DNA of 64,000 nt from JAXMAR01 sp046350295. GTDB taxonomy: Bacteria > Planctomycetota > Planctomycetia > Gemmatales > Gemmataceae. The notes beneath the pieces are model-generated. The model made no database searches and was not told where the DNA came from. It saw only the letters and a program-made list of their open reading frames with translations. Shown piece after piece: positions 35,612 to 44,619 of this stretch. Made by a program: the position numbers and the translations under genes. Numbering within the stretch: position 1 is the stretch's first letter; each line of letters starts with the position of its first letter. Where the stretch lies: assembly GCA_046350295.1 (NCBI GenBank), contig JAXMAR010000010.1, positions 123,357 through 187,356 on the forward strand, read 5' to 3'.

Positions 35612-37474
35612 CTAATACGTCAACGTCAGATCGATGAACGCCGCGTAGAGCGGGTCGACCGAGTTGCGCAGGTTGTTGTAAAGGTCGTAGAAGCCCTGGC
35701 TGGGAATCAGCGTGCTGGCGCCGAACTTGACGATGACGTTGTTGCTCAGGTACGGCCGCCACTCGAAACCGGTGCTGATGTCCGTGCCGATGGCCTGGTC
35801 GATCTTGCGCGAGTACGTGAACTGCTGCAGGACGGCGGTGCTGTCGAACCAGAGGAAGTTGACGTTGTTGATCATGCGCAGCTTTGGGGTGATGTCGATG
35901 TCGACGCCGAAGTTAGCGAGGAACAGGCCGGGGTTGACGAAGTTGCTCTGGCCCTGGATCTCGCTGGAGCGGAGGTTGGGCAGCAGGCTGTTGCGGTTGA
36001 CGAGGTTGACGCCGAAGAGGCGGATCGATTGGCGCTGCCAGTAGCTGAACTCGCCGCCGGCGAAGTTGGGGTTGTCGAAGATGGCGTCGAAGCCGCAGGC
36101 CTTGCCGTTGCGCGGGTTGTCGTCGCCCGAGGCCCAGAAGCCGGAGACGCGAAAGCGCATGTAGTCGCGATCGTACGACAGTTCCAGGGCGCCCATCTCG
36201 GCGCTGATGTCGACGCTACGGTTGGCGATCGGGTTCAAGTAGTCCCGGCCGAACGCGTAGTAGAAGGCGTGGTTGACGTTGACGCGGTTGATGTGCCCAT
36301 CGCCGGTCCAGCCGAGGTAGAAGACGTCCTCGCCATGCGGGTGAAAGACGCCGATCGGATCGGGGCGGACCAGGACGTCGTTCTTGTCGAAGTGGAGCGA
36401 CGGGTCATCGTGATTGTAGAGGAAGCTCGCCTGCGCCGTGTAGCCGGGCCAGATGAAGTCCTGCACGTAGTAGTTGGCGATGAGGACGCCCTGGCCGCGG
36501 TCGTGGAACGTGTTCAGCTCGCTGTTGGTGTCTTTCTCGAGCTGTTTGAAGTAGGCGACGTTGAACTGCTCGCGGTTCGAGTTACGGTTGCCGAAGATGC
36601 GGATGGCCCGGTTGGTGTCCGCGAAGACGAAGCCGCGGAAATCGCTGACGAAAGGCTGCGAGCCGAGGCGCGCCGAGACGAAATCGTAGTTGGGCGAGAG
36701 ATCGGCGAGCTTCGCCTCGACGAACCACTCCTGCAGGGCGAAGTAGGTCCGCCCGCGGTACTCTCCCTTGCGCACGTCGGGGTTGACGACCGCCAGCTCG
36801 TCCACGGCGAGGTAGTTCATGTTGAAAACCGGCGTGACCTTGACGCGCCAGTCCGGCGGCCGGAACGAGGCGTCGCCGTGGAACAGGTCGAAGGAGAGCA
36901 GGAAATACTGCTGGAACCCCTCCTGGTTTGGGTTGCCGAAGAAGTTCTCCGTCAACGGCCGGGCGGTGCTTTCGAACGGCGTGGTCGCGATCGGGACCTG
37001 ACGCGGCTCGACGATGGTACGCGAGGTGGCCGTGATCTCGAGGAAGATACTCTGGCCCAGGATCGGGTAGTCCCCTTTCAGAACATTCTGATTGAACGGA
37101 TCGAGCGGACGTCCGGGCTGGTAGAGATAGTCGTCGACCGGAGGATGACCTCGACCATAGCGGTCGTAGGCCGGAAAGCCGATGCGCCAGCGATCCTCGA
37201 CCGGGACATACTGGGCGTCCGTCTGCACGTCACGCGGCAGGACGCCGGAAGCGCCCGCGAACCCGAGGGGCGGATCCATGGGCGTCGTGTAGATGACGGC
37301 GCTCGTGACGGGTGCGGCGTCGCCTGGCGGCGGCCGCGACTCGAGCGGCCGATCGTTCGTCGGGCGTTTCTCGTCCTCCCCCGAGGCGAGCCGGGCGGCG
37401 TCAGCCCCCGGCGGGCGCCCCGCCACGGCAGAGCGAATGACCGGTGGCGGTGTTTCCTCCGTAAGCGACGGCAA
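35612..37474 (-). CDS. Outer-membrane porin, main barrel region
   Basis: The open frame runs 620 codons from a TTG at 37474, but the true start is probably ATG at 37880, in another frame (see next entry). After a Pro-rich linker the protein has many alternating strands (YFLLSFDLFHGDASF, FNVAYFKQL, HAFYYAFGRDYL, MRFRVSGFWASGDD) and ends in FIDLTLTY, an aromatic C-terminus typical of outer-membrane barrels. No heme or enzyme motif is visible. It is directly upstream of the ten-heme cytochrome and is likely to house or dock it, as MtrB does MtrA/C in other bacteria. That comparison is functional analogy, not sequence similarity. The repeat at 37385-37411 lies inside its linker. Confidence 0.75.
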   Translation of the reverse strand: MPSLTEETPPPVIRSAVAGRPPGADAARLASGEDEKRPTNDRPLESRPPPGDAAPVTSAVIYTTPMDPPLGFAGASGVLPRDVQTDAQYVPVEDRWRIGFPAYDRYGRGHPPVDDYLYQPGRPLDPFNQNVLKGDYPILGQSIFLEITATSRTIVEPRQVPIATTPFESTARPLTENFFGNPNQEGFQQYFLLSFDLFHGDASFRPPDWRVKVTPVFNMNYLAVDELAVVNPDVRKGEYRGRTYFALQEWFVEAKLADLSPNYDFVSARLGSQPFVSDFRGFVFADTNRAIRIFGNRNSNREQFNVAYFKQLEKDTNSELNTFHDRGQGVLIANYYVQDFIWPGYTAQASFLYNHDDPSLHFDKNDVLVRPDPIGVFHPHGEDVFYLGWTGDGHINRVNVNHAFYYAFGRDYLNPIANRSVDISAEMGALELSYDRDYMRFRVSGFWASGDDNPRNGKACGFDAIFDNPNFAGGEFSYWQRQSIRLFGVNLVNRNSLLPNLRSSEIQGQSNFVNPGLFLANFGVDIDITPKLRMINNVNFLWFDSTAVLQQFTYSRKIDQAIGTDISTGFEWRPYLSNNVIVKFGASTLIPSQGFYDLYNNLRNSVDPLYAAFIDLTLTY

Positions 37475-37880
37475 CGGCGGCGCAACAGGCAGCCGGTCCC
37501 GGCAGCGGCCGCCTCCACGACTGGCGGCTCCGAGTAGGGAGCCGGCGGGGCGGTAGGAGCCGGAGTCTCGATCTCCGGCCGGCTTCGCGATCAGCGCCGC
37601 GGCGCTTTGGCAGCGGGAGGGCTGGCGCCAAGGCCGGCGCCGAGTCCGGCGCCAAGGGGGGCGGAAGGGTTGGGGCGTGCGCGTCGTCCGCTTCCGAATT
37701 GACTACTGTCTTGGCGGCTGGTCGAGCGGTCTCCTTTTCCTCCTGCTCGTAGATGAGGACGTCGCTGTTCTCAAAAGATAAAGGCTGCACAGGCTTGGGC
37801 GCGAGCGAATGGGCGAGCCAGGCGGCGAGTCCGAGGACCGTCGTCATGCCCAGCCAGAATCGAAGGCGTCTTGCTCGCAT
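37475..37880 (-). pseudogene. Frameshifted 5' part of the porin gene
   Basis: ATG at 37880 begins MRARRLRFWLGMTTVLGLAA, a signal or anchor segment, followed by PLSFENSDVLIYEQEEKE and a Pro/Ala-rich linker. Near 37620 the linker leaves this frame. A segment EIETPAPTAPPAPYSEPPVV is readable in a second frame (about 37500-37573), and PVAPPLPSLTEETPPPVIR continues in the frame of the barrel. Three or so shifts are needed within 150 bases. All fall in low-complexity GC-rich DNA, where consensus errors and slippage are both likely. Joined, the porin would be about 755 residues. Confidence 0.65.
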
Positions 37881-38175
37881 GCTGATCCTTCGCCAGATTG
37901 CCGCGCTTGCCGCGGCGCGGAGGCCGCGCGCGAGGCGCGGTCTCGCCCGTAGCGGTGTTATCGTTGTTGGAATGAAGAGAGCTTGAGGGAAATGCCGGGT
38001 TTTTCGGTCAGGCAAGCCTTGCCGCAGACGACGCCGTCATGTTTTCGGTTTTTGCCGAGAAAGAAGAACGAGCTGAAGTTTTGCCCGATCGCGTTGCAGA
38101 AGGGGCGTCCGCCCAGCCGATACCATCCGAAGAAGCCGCAAGGTTTACCGCGCTTCCCATACGGAAACGGACCGG

Positions 38176-39450
38176 ATGCTTCAGCGAGGTCTACTGCTCT
38201 CTTGGCTGTTCCTCGGCGGCGCCATCGCCTCGGCCCAGGAACCGCCTGCGCTCGCGAAGGACGGCCCACCACCTCCAGGAACTCCGGGAGCTGACGCCGT
38301 CCGGTTCACCACCGACGCGGTCGCGCCGACATCTCACGAGATCAGCGCGGAGGATGTGCCCGACCACGACCCGCGCATCTGCCGTCGCTGGCTGGTCGGC
38401 GCCGAGTACAACCTCTGGCTCATCAAGAAAGCGAGCACGCCGCCGCTCGTGACCACCGGCCGCAACACCGATCCGCTGGCCGGCGCCCTAAGCTCGGCCA
38501 GCACCCGCGTCGTTTACGGCGGCGACATCAATCTCAACGAGCGCAACGGCGCCCGCTTCACCCTCGGCTACTTCCTCGATGACGCGGAGGCGACCAGAGT
38601 CGAGGCCGTCTACGCCTTCGCCGGCGACAAGCGGGTCGGCTTCACCATCGGCTCGCTCGGCACGCTGCCGGGCTTCCCGGTCCTGGCCCGGCCGTTCTTC
38701 AACGCCCAGACCAACGCGGAAGACGCCTCCCTGGTCGCCTTTCCCGGCCTGTCGACGGGCTTCCTCGACGTGCGCTACAACAGCTTCTTCGATAGCGGCG
38801 AACTGAACTTCGCCTGCAACGCCGTCAACGGCTGCGCGACGCGCCTCGATTGGCTCGCCGGCTTCCGCTTCTGCCGGCTCCGCGAGAGCCTGGCCATCAA
38901 CGAGGCCGACGTCATCAACCCGGGCTCGCCGCGCTTTGCCGGTCAGCTCATCCAGGTTCACGATGATTTCGCCACGGACAATACCTTCTACGGGGCTCAG
39001 GTCGGCTTGCGCGGGACCTGGCACTACAAGCGCTGGGCGCTGGAAGCCGGCGCCAAGGTTGCGCTCGGCTTCGTGGATCGCGACATCGACATTCACGGCT
39101 ACACCATCAGCAACGGCGCGCCCCCCTTGAACGTGCCGGCCGGATTGCTCGCCCTGAGCACCAATAGCGGGCATGCCTCGAGCGTCGACTTCGCCGTCGT
39201 GCCGGAGGCAAGCCTGCAAATCGGCTACCGCTTCACGGACAACATCCAGGTCTACTTTGGTTACACGTTCTTCTACTGGAACCAGGTCTACCGCCCGGGC
39301 GATCAGGTCGACCGCGTGCTCAACCCGAACCTGATCCCAACCAGCACTACTTTCGGCGTCCCGGGTGGTCCGGCCCGACCGGCGGCCGTGCAGGTATCCA
39401 ACGACGTCTGGTTGCACGCGTTGCGGTTCGGCGTGGAGTTCAAGTTTTGA
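38176..39450 (+). CDS. BBP7 family outer-membrane beta-barrel protein
   Basis: This is a 424-residue protein with signal peptide (LLLSWLFLGGAIASAQE). It has the features of the planctomycete BBP7 barrel family: an early WLVGAEYNLWLIKKA strand, the loop GGDINLNERNGARFTLGYFL, and the late QIGYRFTDNIQVYFGYTFFYWNQVYRPGDQVD motif, ending in LRFGVEFKF. It sits in the outer membrane; cargo is unknown. It is divergent from the porin-cytochrome operon, with 295 bases between, and is followed by a surface protein gene. Confidence 0.88.
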   Translation: MLQRGLLLSWLFLGGAIASAQEPPALAKDGPPPPGTPGADAVRFTTDAVAPTSHEISAEDVPDHDPRICRRWLVGAEYNLWLIKKASTPPLVTTGRNTDPLAGALSSASTRVVYGGDINLNERNGARFTLGYFLDDAEATRVEAVYAFAGDKRVGFTIGSLGTLPGFPVLARPFFNAQTNAEDASLVAFPGLSTGFLDVRYNSFFDSGELNFACNAVNGCATRLDWLAGFRFCRLRESLAINEADVINPGSPRFAGQLIQVHDDFATDNTFYGAQVGLRGTWHYKRWALEAGAKVALGFVDRDIDIHGYTISNGAPPLNVPAGLLALSTNSGHASSVDFAVVPEASLQIGYRFTDNIQVYFGYTFFYWNQVYRPGDQVDRVLNPNLIPTSTTFGVPGGPARPAAVQVSNDVWLHALRFGVEFKF

Positions 39451-39456
39451 AATTGG

Positions 39457-39529
39457 AACCACGGAACACACGAAAGACACGGAAAAACCCAAGAAAAGGC
39501 AATCCGTGAAACCTGTGTGATCCGTGGTT
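39457..39529. repeat. Inverted repeat AACCACGGA...TCCGTGGTT
   Basis: Fifteen bases at 39457-39471 (AACCACGGAACACAC) are repeated in inverted form at 39515-39529 with one mismatch, inside an A-rich gap unlike the surrounding DNA. Similar wording (GTGTGATCCG, CATCCGTGGTGG) occurs at 63336-63358. This looks like another dispersed non-coding element and might also end the BBP7 transcript. Confidence 0.6.
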
Positions 39530-39553
39530 GGAAACTCGGAGATTGACGGCGCG

Positions 39554-41527
39554 ATGAGAATCTCACGCAGCACGCGAAGGCCGTCTTACCGACCCGAGGT
39601 TGAATGCCTCGAGGGGCGCGACGTGCCCGCGCTCATCGTCAGCCAAACGCCGCTGACCGCGCCGACGCTGCAGACCAATGACGCTTTTGGCATCAACGAA
39701 GTGCAGCGACTGCTCGATCGGGCCTCGGTGGCCACCGCGAGCAACGACGCCATCATCGCCGTCGTCGATCGCATGGGGAACATCCTCGGCGTCCGCGTCG
39801 AGGGGGGCGTCTCGTCCGCGATCACCGGCGATCCGGAAAAACTGGCCTTCGCGGTCGACGGCGCCGTCGCCGAGGCGCGGACCGGCGCCTTTTTCGCCAA
39901 TGACGATGCCCCGCTCACCTCGCGCACCGTCGGCTTCATCAGCCAGTCCACCGTGACGCAGCGCGAGGTCGAGTCCGATCCGAACATCAACGTTCCCAAC
40001 TCAACGCTGCGCGGCCCCGGCTACGTCGCCGCCGTGAAAACGGGGCAACACTTCCCACCCGGCGTCAACTTCACGCCGCCGGTCGACCTCTTCGGCATCG
40101 AGCACACCAACCGCGACAGTTACCTCAGTCCCGGCGCCGACCAGATCAAGGGGACGCCGGACGACATCGCGCTCGCCGATCGCTTCAACATCAATCCCGG
40201 TTTTGTACCCGCAGGCCAGGAGATCACCGCGCCCCTGTCTTACGCCGAGACGATCCTCACACCGGCCAACCAGCGCAATCCCGCGGTGAACCACTTCCAG
40301 TCGCGCGGCATCGGCACGCTGCCCGGCGGCATCCCCCTTTACAAGAACGGCGTCCTCGTCGGCGGCATCGGCGTCTTCTTCCCGGGAACCACCGGCTTCG
40401 CCACCGAGGAAAACTACAGCGGCAGCGCCACCTTCGATCCCGCCAAGCCGGACCGCACGCTCGAAGCCGAGTTCATGGGCCTCGCCGCCGCCGGCGGCAG
40501 CCTCGGCTTTGGTCTGCCCGTCGGCGATCTCCCCGGCGCGCCGGCGATTCCCGGCTTCAACATCCCGTCCGGTCGCATTGATCTCGTCGGCGTCACACTC
40601 GACATCATCGGCCCCGGCGGCGATGAGGGCCCCGCCAACCTCGTCAACTACGCCAACCAGTACCTCGGCGTCGGCCACGGCGCGCTCGCCGGTGGTACGG
40701 ACTTGCCCGTCGATGCCGCGGCCGATCAATACCTCAACGGCCGCTCCATGCCCGAAGGATACCTGGTCACGCCCCACGACGGCGTCGGCATCAGCGCCGG
40801 CCAGGTGCAGCAGATCATTCAGCAGGGCATCGACGAGGCCAACAAGGTGCGGGCCCAGATCCGCATCCCGGACGACGAGCGCACGCGCATGGTCTTCGCC
40901 GTCAGCGATTCGACCGGCGAAGTGCTCGGCCTCTATCACATGCCGGACGCCACCGTTTTCTCGGTTGACGTCGCCGTCGCCAAGTCGCGCAACACCGCCT
41001 ACTACAACAACCCGGCGCTGCTCCAGTCGCAGGACAAACTGCCCGGCTTCCCGGCCGGCGTCGCCTTCACCAACCGCACCTTCCGCTTCCTCGCCGACCC
41101 GCGCTACCCCGACGGCATCGACGGCGCCATCGGCCCCTTCTCGATCCTCAACGACGGCGGCTCGAACCCTTACAACGGCCTCCAGGTCGGCGCCCCGCTG
41201 CCCGCCAGCGCCTTCCAGAGCGTCTACGGCTTCGACTCGTTCCACCCGATGACGAACTTCCGCGCCACCCAGGCCGGCGTCAGCCCCGCCAACCAGAACG
41301 GCATCGTCTTCTTCCCCGGCTCGAGCGGCGTGTACGAGACCATCGGCGGCGCCCGCGTCAACGTCGGCGGCTTCGGCGTCTCCGGCGACGGCGTCGACGA
41401 GGACGACGCGGTCACCTTCTTCGGCATCAACAACTACCAGGCCGTCGAGCCGATGCGCGCGGACGATTTCATGTTCAAGGGCGTGCGCTTGCCGTACCAG
41501 AAGTTCCCGCGCAACCCGGAGAATTGA
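39554..41527 (+). CDS. Surface protein with two HbpS/GlcG-like domains
   Basis: This is a 657-residue protein from ATG at 39554. The N-terminus has VECLEGRDVPAL, close to the 'LE.R.vP' sorting signature found at the start of many planctomycete surface proteins. Two related domains follow: the first near residues 40-330 (AIIAVVDRMGNILGV, KLAFAVDGAVAEARTGAFF) and the second near 420-650 (MVFAVSDSTGEVLGLYHMPD, DVAVAKSRNTAYY). These match the HbpS/GlcG heme-binding fold, an alpha/beta domain. The pairing suggests an internal duplication. A role in heme or cofactor binding is inferred from the family. Confidence 0.8.
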   Translation: MRISRSTRRPSYRPEVECLEGRDVPALIVSQTPLTAPTLQTNDAFGINEVQRLLDRASVATASNDAIIAVVDRMGNILGVRVEGGVSSAITGDPEKLAFAVDGAVAEARTGAFFANDDAPLTSRTVGFISQSTVTQREVESDPNINVPNSTLRGPGYVAAVKTGQHFPPGVNFTPPVDLFGIEHTNRDSYLSPGADQIKGTPDDIALADRFNINPGFVPAGQEITAPLSYAETILTPANQRNPAVNHFQSRGIGTLPGGIPLYKNGVLVGGIGVFFPGTTGFATEENYSGSATFDPAKPDRTLEAEFMGLAAAGGSLGFGLPVGDLPGAPAIPGFNIPSGRIDLVGVTLDIIGPGGDEGPANLVNYANQYLGVGHGALAGGTDLPVDAAADQYLNGRSMPEGYLVTPHDGVGISAGQVQQIIQQGIDEANKVRAQIRIPDDERTRMVFAVSDSTGEVLGLYHMPDATVFSVDVAVAKSRNTAYYNNPALLQSQDKLPGFPAGVAFTNRTFRFLADPRYPDGIDGAIGPFSILNDGGSNPYNGLQVGAPLPASAFQSVYGFDSFHPMTNFRATQAGVSPANQNGIVFFPGSSGVYETIGGARVNVGGFGVSGDGVDEDDAVTFFGINNYQAVEPMRADDFMFKGVRLPYQKFPRNPEN

Positions 41528-41554
41528 GCAAGCGTCGAGCAGGAGGCATGAAAC

Positions 41555-41911
41555 ATGCGGAAGCTCGCTCTGATCGCCGCGGCGCTTTCTGTTGTTGCGG
41601 TCGACCTCGGCGCTCAGGAAATCGTCGAAGAGGCGCCCGGCGCCGCGCCGGTATGTGTCCAGCCGATCCACAAATGGGCGCTTCCCTCGTCCAGCCCGCA
41701 CAACTTCGGCTACTACGTCGGCGGCGGCGCCCTGTCGCGCAAGCGCGGCGAGCAGCCCTCGGAGATCGACGGCACGTGGGGCTGGGACTACCGCGGCTGG
41801 ATCATCCCGCGCGTCGACCTGCTCTGGTGGCACGGCCGCCGCTACCAGGGGGGCAGCGGCCGCTATCAGACGGATGGGCCGCGGTTACCGGAGCTTCATC
41901 GCGATCACTGA
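41555..41911 (+). CDS. Small secreted protein of unknown function
   Basis: This is a 118-residue protein with AGGAGG nine bases upstream of its ATG and a signal peptide (MRKLALIAAALSVVAVDLGAQE). The mature part is rich in Trp, Tyr and Gly (GYYVGGGALS, GTWGWDYRGWIIPRVDLLWW, GRRYQGGSGRYQTDGP). It follows the HbpS/GlcG-domain gene by 27 bases and is probably co-transcribed with it. No known family was recognised; an association with the surface protein is inferred from position only. Confidence 0.65.
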   Translation: MRKLALIAAALSVVAVDLGAQEIVEEAPGAAPVCVQPIHKWALPSSSPHNFGYYVGGGALSRKRGEQPSEIDGTWGWDYRGWIIPRVDLLWWHGRRYQGGSGRYQTDGPRLPELHRDH

Positions 41912-41989
41912 GCGCTTCTGCGACTCCATATCCCGGACGGCCCGTCTCTGGTAGACTGGAGGATGATCAAGAAGCGCAGGAGGAGCGGT

Positions 41990-42262
41990 ATGGCCGCGGC
42001 AATCAAGACCGAACACCCGCACATTGTTCGCCTCGAAGGCGTCTGTGGCGGTGAGCCCGTGATCGACGGACTGAGGGTGACGGTCCGCCACGTAGCCACG
42101 CTTCATCAGCGCGGCGAAACCATACTCGAAATCGCGGAAGGTCTGGGCATCAGCGAGGCGCAGGTTTATCACGCGCTGAGCTATTTTTTCGACCACCGGG
42201 GCGAAATCCTGACGCTGATTGCCGAAGAAGAGCAAGCCCATGCCCGATTCTCCGGGTGTTGA
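41990..42262 (+). CDS. DUF433 antitoxin-like protein
   Basis: This is a 90-residue protein. ATG at 41990 is chosen because AGGAGG lies six bases upstream; the ATG at 41963 has its purine run too close. The DUF433 core is clear: HIVRLEGVCGGEPVIDGLRV, then HQRGETILEIAEGLGISEAQVYHALSYFFDH, a helix-turn-helix-like domain. DUF433 genes usually pair with a PIN-like toxin. The 3' end overlaps the next gene by 23 bases. Confidence 0.85.
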   Translation: MAAAIKTEHPHIVRLEGVCGGEPVIDGLRVTVRHVATLHQRGETILEIAEGLGISEAQVYHALSYFFDHRGEILTLIAEEEQAHARFSGC

Positions 42263-42512
42263 GACGCTGTTCGTTCAGCTCTATCTCGACCGCCACATCA
42301 TGACCCAGCTCGCGGTCGATCTCCGCCAGCGCGGCTTCAATGTGTTGACTACCCAGGAGACGGGAAAGGACACTGCGCCGGATGACGAGCAATTAGTCTT
42401 CGCGGCCCTCGAAGGTCGCGCGATTCTTCCCTTCAACATTCGCGATTTTGCTCCGCTGCATGAGCAATGGCAGGCGACCCAGCGTCCACACGCCGGCATT
42501 ATTGTTTCTTAG
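42240..42512 (+). CDS. DUF5615 PIN-like toxin
   Basis: This is a 90-residue protein from ATG at 42240. It has the short PIN-like pattern of DUF5615: LYLDRHIMTQLAVDLRQRGF, then TAPDDEQLVFAALEGRAILPFNIRDF, with acidic residues at DRH, DDE and RDF. Partnering with DUF433 defines a predicted toxin-antitoxin module. It overlaps the antitoxin gene by 23 bases. One further codon choice (42219) would deepen the overlap and lacks support. Confidence 0.8.
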   Translation: MPDSPGVETLFVQLYLDRHIMTQLAVDLRQRGFNVLTTQETGKDTAPDDEQLVFAALEGRAILPFNIRDFAPLHEQWQATQRPHAGIIVS

Positions 42513-42633
42513 CAACTCGGCGCCCGTCAAATTCGGGCTTCTCCTCCAGCGCATGTTGCGATTGCTCAATCACTTCACGCGAGAGGAATTGGCGAACAAT
42601 CTCGTCCACCTCGAACAATTCAAATAGCGACAT
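42499..42633 (-). CDS. Possible small protein of unknown function
   Basis: This is a 44-residue ORF (MSLFELFEVDEIVRQFLSRE through HALEEKPEFDGRRVAKKQ) with protein-like helical composition, between the DUF5615 toxin and the SDR gene. It lacks a clear ribosome-binding site, and its end overlaps the toxin stop by 14 bases. It could be a short gene or the remnant of a longer one. I do not recognise it. Confidence 0.3.
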   Translation of the reverse strand: MSLFELFEVDEIVRQFLSREVIEQSQHALEEKPEFDGRRVAKKQ

Positions 42634-42677
42634 GCGCGGATGGGCGCCGATTCCGAAAGCCCGAGGCTCTGTTACGG

Positions 42678-43487
42678 TTACCAGTGCATCACGAACCCGC
42701 CGTCGACGTTGATCGTCTGCCCCGTGATGTTCTTGCCGCGCTCGCTCGCCAGGAACACCGCCATGTTCGCGATGTCCTCCGGCTCCTGCCAGCGGCCCAG
42801 CGGCACGACGCGCTCGACTTTCTCTCCCGCCCATTCCTCATAGCTCTTCCGCTCGTCGGGCGCTTGCTGCCGCGCCCACGCCTCCCACACGGCCCGGTTG
42901 AGCTCCGTCTTCACCATGCCCGGACAGATCACATTGACGCGCACCTGATACGGCGCCAGGTCCTTGGCCGCGCATTGACCGAAGTTGATCAGCGCCGCCT
43001 TGGACGCCGAGTAGGGAGGATCGGTTTGCGAGCCGATCTGCCCGGCGACCGAGGCGAGCAGCGACACCGAGCCGAAGCGGGCGTCGCGCAGGTAAGGCAC
43101 GAAGGCGTGCAGCACATGTACCGCGCCAAGCACGTTCACTTCGAGAACGCGCGGCCAGTCGGCCGGCTCCAGGTTCCAGAATGGAAAGCCGAACTTCCCC
43201 GAGCCGATGCCGACGGCGAAGACGACGTGGTCGATGCGTCCCAGCGCGGCCTTGATGATGCGCGCATTCTCTTCCAGCTCCGCATAGCGCATGACATCCG
43301 TGACGAACGAGGTCACCTGGACGGAGGTCGTGGAAGTGAGGAGCCGCGCCGTCTGATGCACCTCATGATCGCGGTCGATGACCGCGACGCGGGTTCCCTC
43401 GTGAGCGAAGGCGGCGGCGATGGCCCGGCCGATGCCGCGCGCGGCGCCGACGACGACGGCGGTTTGACCGGCGAGAAGTAAATCCAT
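42678..43487 (-). CDS. Short-chain dehydrogenase/reductase
   Basis: This is a 269-residue protein from ATG at 43487. The cofactor motif GAARGIG sits near the N-terminus with a Rossmann fold (VVVGAARGIGRAIAAAFAHEG), and D in VIDRDHE suggests NAD(H) preference. The catalytic triad is visible as Ser in LLASVAGQIG and Tyr/Lys in YSASK. The C-terminal GQTINVDGGFVMHW is typical of classical SDRs. Substrate is unknown; no pathway neighbours help. Confidence 0.9.
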   Translation of the reverse strand: MDLLLAGQTAVVVGAARGIGRAIAAAFAHEGTRVAVIDRDHEVHQTARLLTSTTSVQVTSFVTDVMRYAELEENARIIKAALGRIDHVVFAVGIGSGKFGFPFWNLEPADWPRVLEVNVLGAVHVLHAFVPYLRDARFGSVSLLASVAGQIGSQTDPPYSASKAALINFGQCAAKDLAPYQVRVNVICPGMVKTELNRAVWEAWARQQAPDERKSYEEWAGEKVERVVPLGRWQEPEDIANMAVFLASERGKNITGQTINVDGGFVMHW

Positions 43488-43722
43488 GGCGAGAACCTCG
43501 GAACAATGGTCTTTCACCTTGATCCTACAGTAGCACCCGAATGATCCCCGCACAGGATGGGGTTCTGGCGGCGCCGGGTGAAAAAGCCGTCGGAGCGGCA
43601 GCGCGAGCGCATGAGAATCGTCTAAGAAAATGCTTGCATGCTCGGCCCGGAGGGATTAACTTGTGAGAAGCTCCATTCAAGACTCGCGTTCAGGAAAAGA
43701 TGGGCATTAAGGGGTTTCTCAC

Positions 43723-44598
43723 ATGCAGCCCCCTGTCTATTCGCGTTCACCGCGGAGTCGTTCGGCATTTACGCTGATCGAGCTTCTCGTGGTTATTGCC
43801 ATCATTGCCGTTCTCATCGCCTTGCTCGTCCCGGCTGTGCAGAAGGTCCGCGAAGCGGCGTCGCGCGCGCAATGTCAGAACAACCTGCGCCAGATCGCCG
43901 TCGCCGTCCACAGCTTCCACGACCTGCACAAGCGGCTTCCCAAAGGCGGCGACAATGGCCCGGTCACGAACTGCTGCTCGCCTGATCCCGGCCGCATCGA
44001 TTTCTACAACTGGACCTACCATGTGTTGCCGTTTCTCGAGCAGGCGCCCCTGTACAAGACCGGGTCGGTGAATGCGGGGCGTGCGACGCTGACGCGGACC
44101 CCTGTCGCCGTGTATTACTGCCCGACGCGCCGTTCGGTGCGCACCTATCAGAATCTCGCCAAGTGTGACTATGCGGGCAACGCCGGGACCAACAACACCA
44201 ATGGCGTCATGGTTCGCCCCAGCGCGAGCCCCGGCGCGACCATGCTCTCCATTACCGACGGGACGTCGAACACCTTGCTCGCCGCGGAATCGCGCGTTCA
44301 CCTCGCTTATCTCGACACCGCCCAGAGCGGCTACAACTCGGACAACGAGGACTGCTACACCAACGGCTGGGCCGACGACACCGAGCGTCAGGGAAACGCG
44401 CCGCCGGAGCCGGATTTGACGGCGCCGGGCGACCTGGGGAGCCTGTGCCACGGCAAGTTCGGCTCCTCGCACAGCGGCGGCCTGAATTGCGCTCTGGCGG
44501 ATGGATCGGTACGCTTCCTCAGCTTCAACGTGACGGCCGAGAACTGGCGCCGCTTCTGCGTCCGCAACGACGGCTTGCTGAACTCGAACGAATCTTGA
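43723..44598 (+). CDS. DUF1559 pseudopilin-like protein
   Basis: This is a 291-residue protein. The prepilin-like start FTLIELLVVIAIIAVLIALL precedes a DUF1559 domain: VREAASRAQCQNNLRQIA, HDLHKRLPKGG, a YNWTYHVLPFLEQ region, and the C-terminal FGSSHSGGLNCALADGSVRFLS. Such proteins occur in large numbers in planctomycetes and are thought to be exported like type II secretion pseudopilins. The role here is unknown. It is followed by a lipoprotein gene 21 bases later, a usual pairing in this group. Confidence 0.92.
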   Translation: MQPPVYSRSPRSRSAFTLIELLVVIAIIAVLIALLVPAVQKVREAASRAQCQNNLRQIAVAVHSFHDLHKRLPKGGDNGPVTNCCSPDPGRIDFYNWTYHVLPFLEQAPLYKTGSVNAGRATLTRTPVAVYYCPTRRSVRTYQNLAKCDYAGNAGTNNTNGVMVRPSASPGATMLSITDGTSNTLLAAESRVHLAYLDTAQSGYNSDNEDCYTNGWADDTERQGNAPPEPDLTAPGDLGSLCHGKFGSSHSGGLNCALADGSVRFLSFNVTAENWRRFCVRNDGLLNSNES

Positions 44599-44619
44599 TG
44601 CCTTGGCGTCGGAGTCGCG

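Noticed and set aside
40001..41833. 610-codon minus-strand frame opposite the HbpS/GlcG-domain gene
   Set aside because: It runs against a gene with recognised repeats and a surface-sorting signature, and has no motifs of its own.
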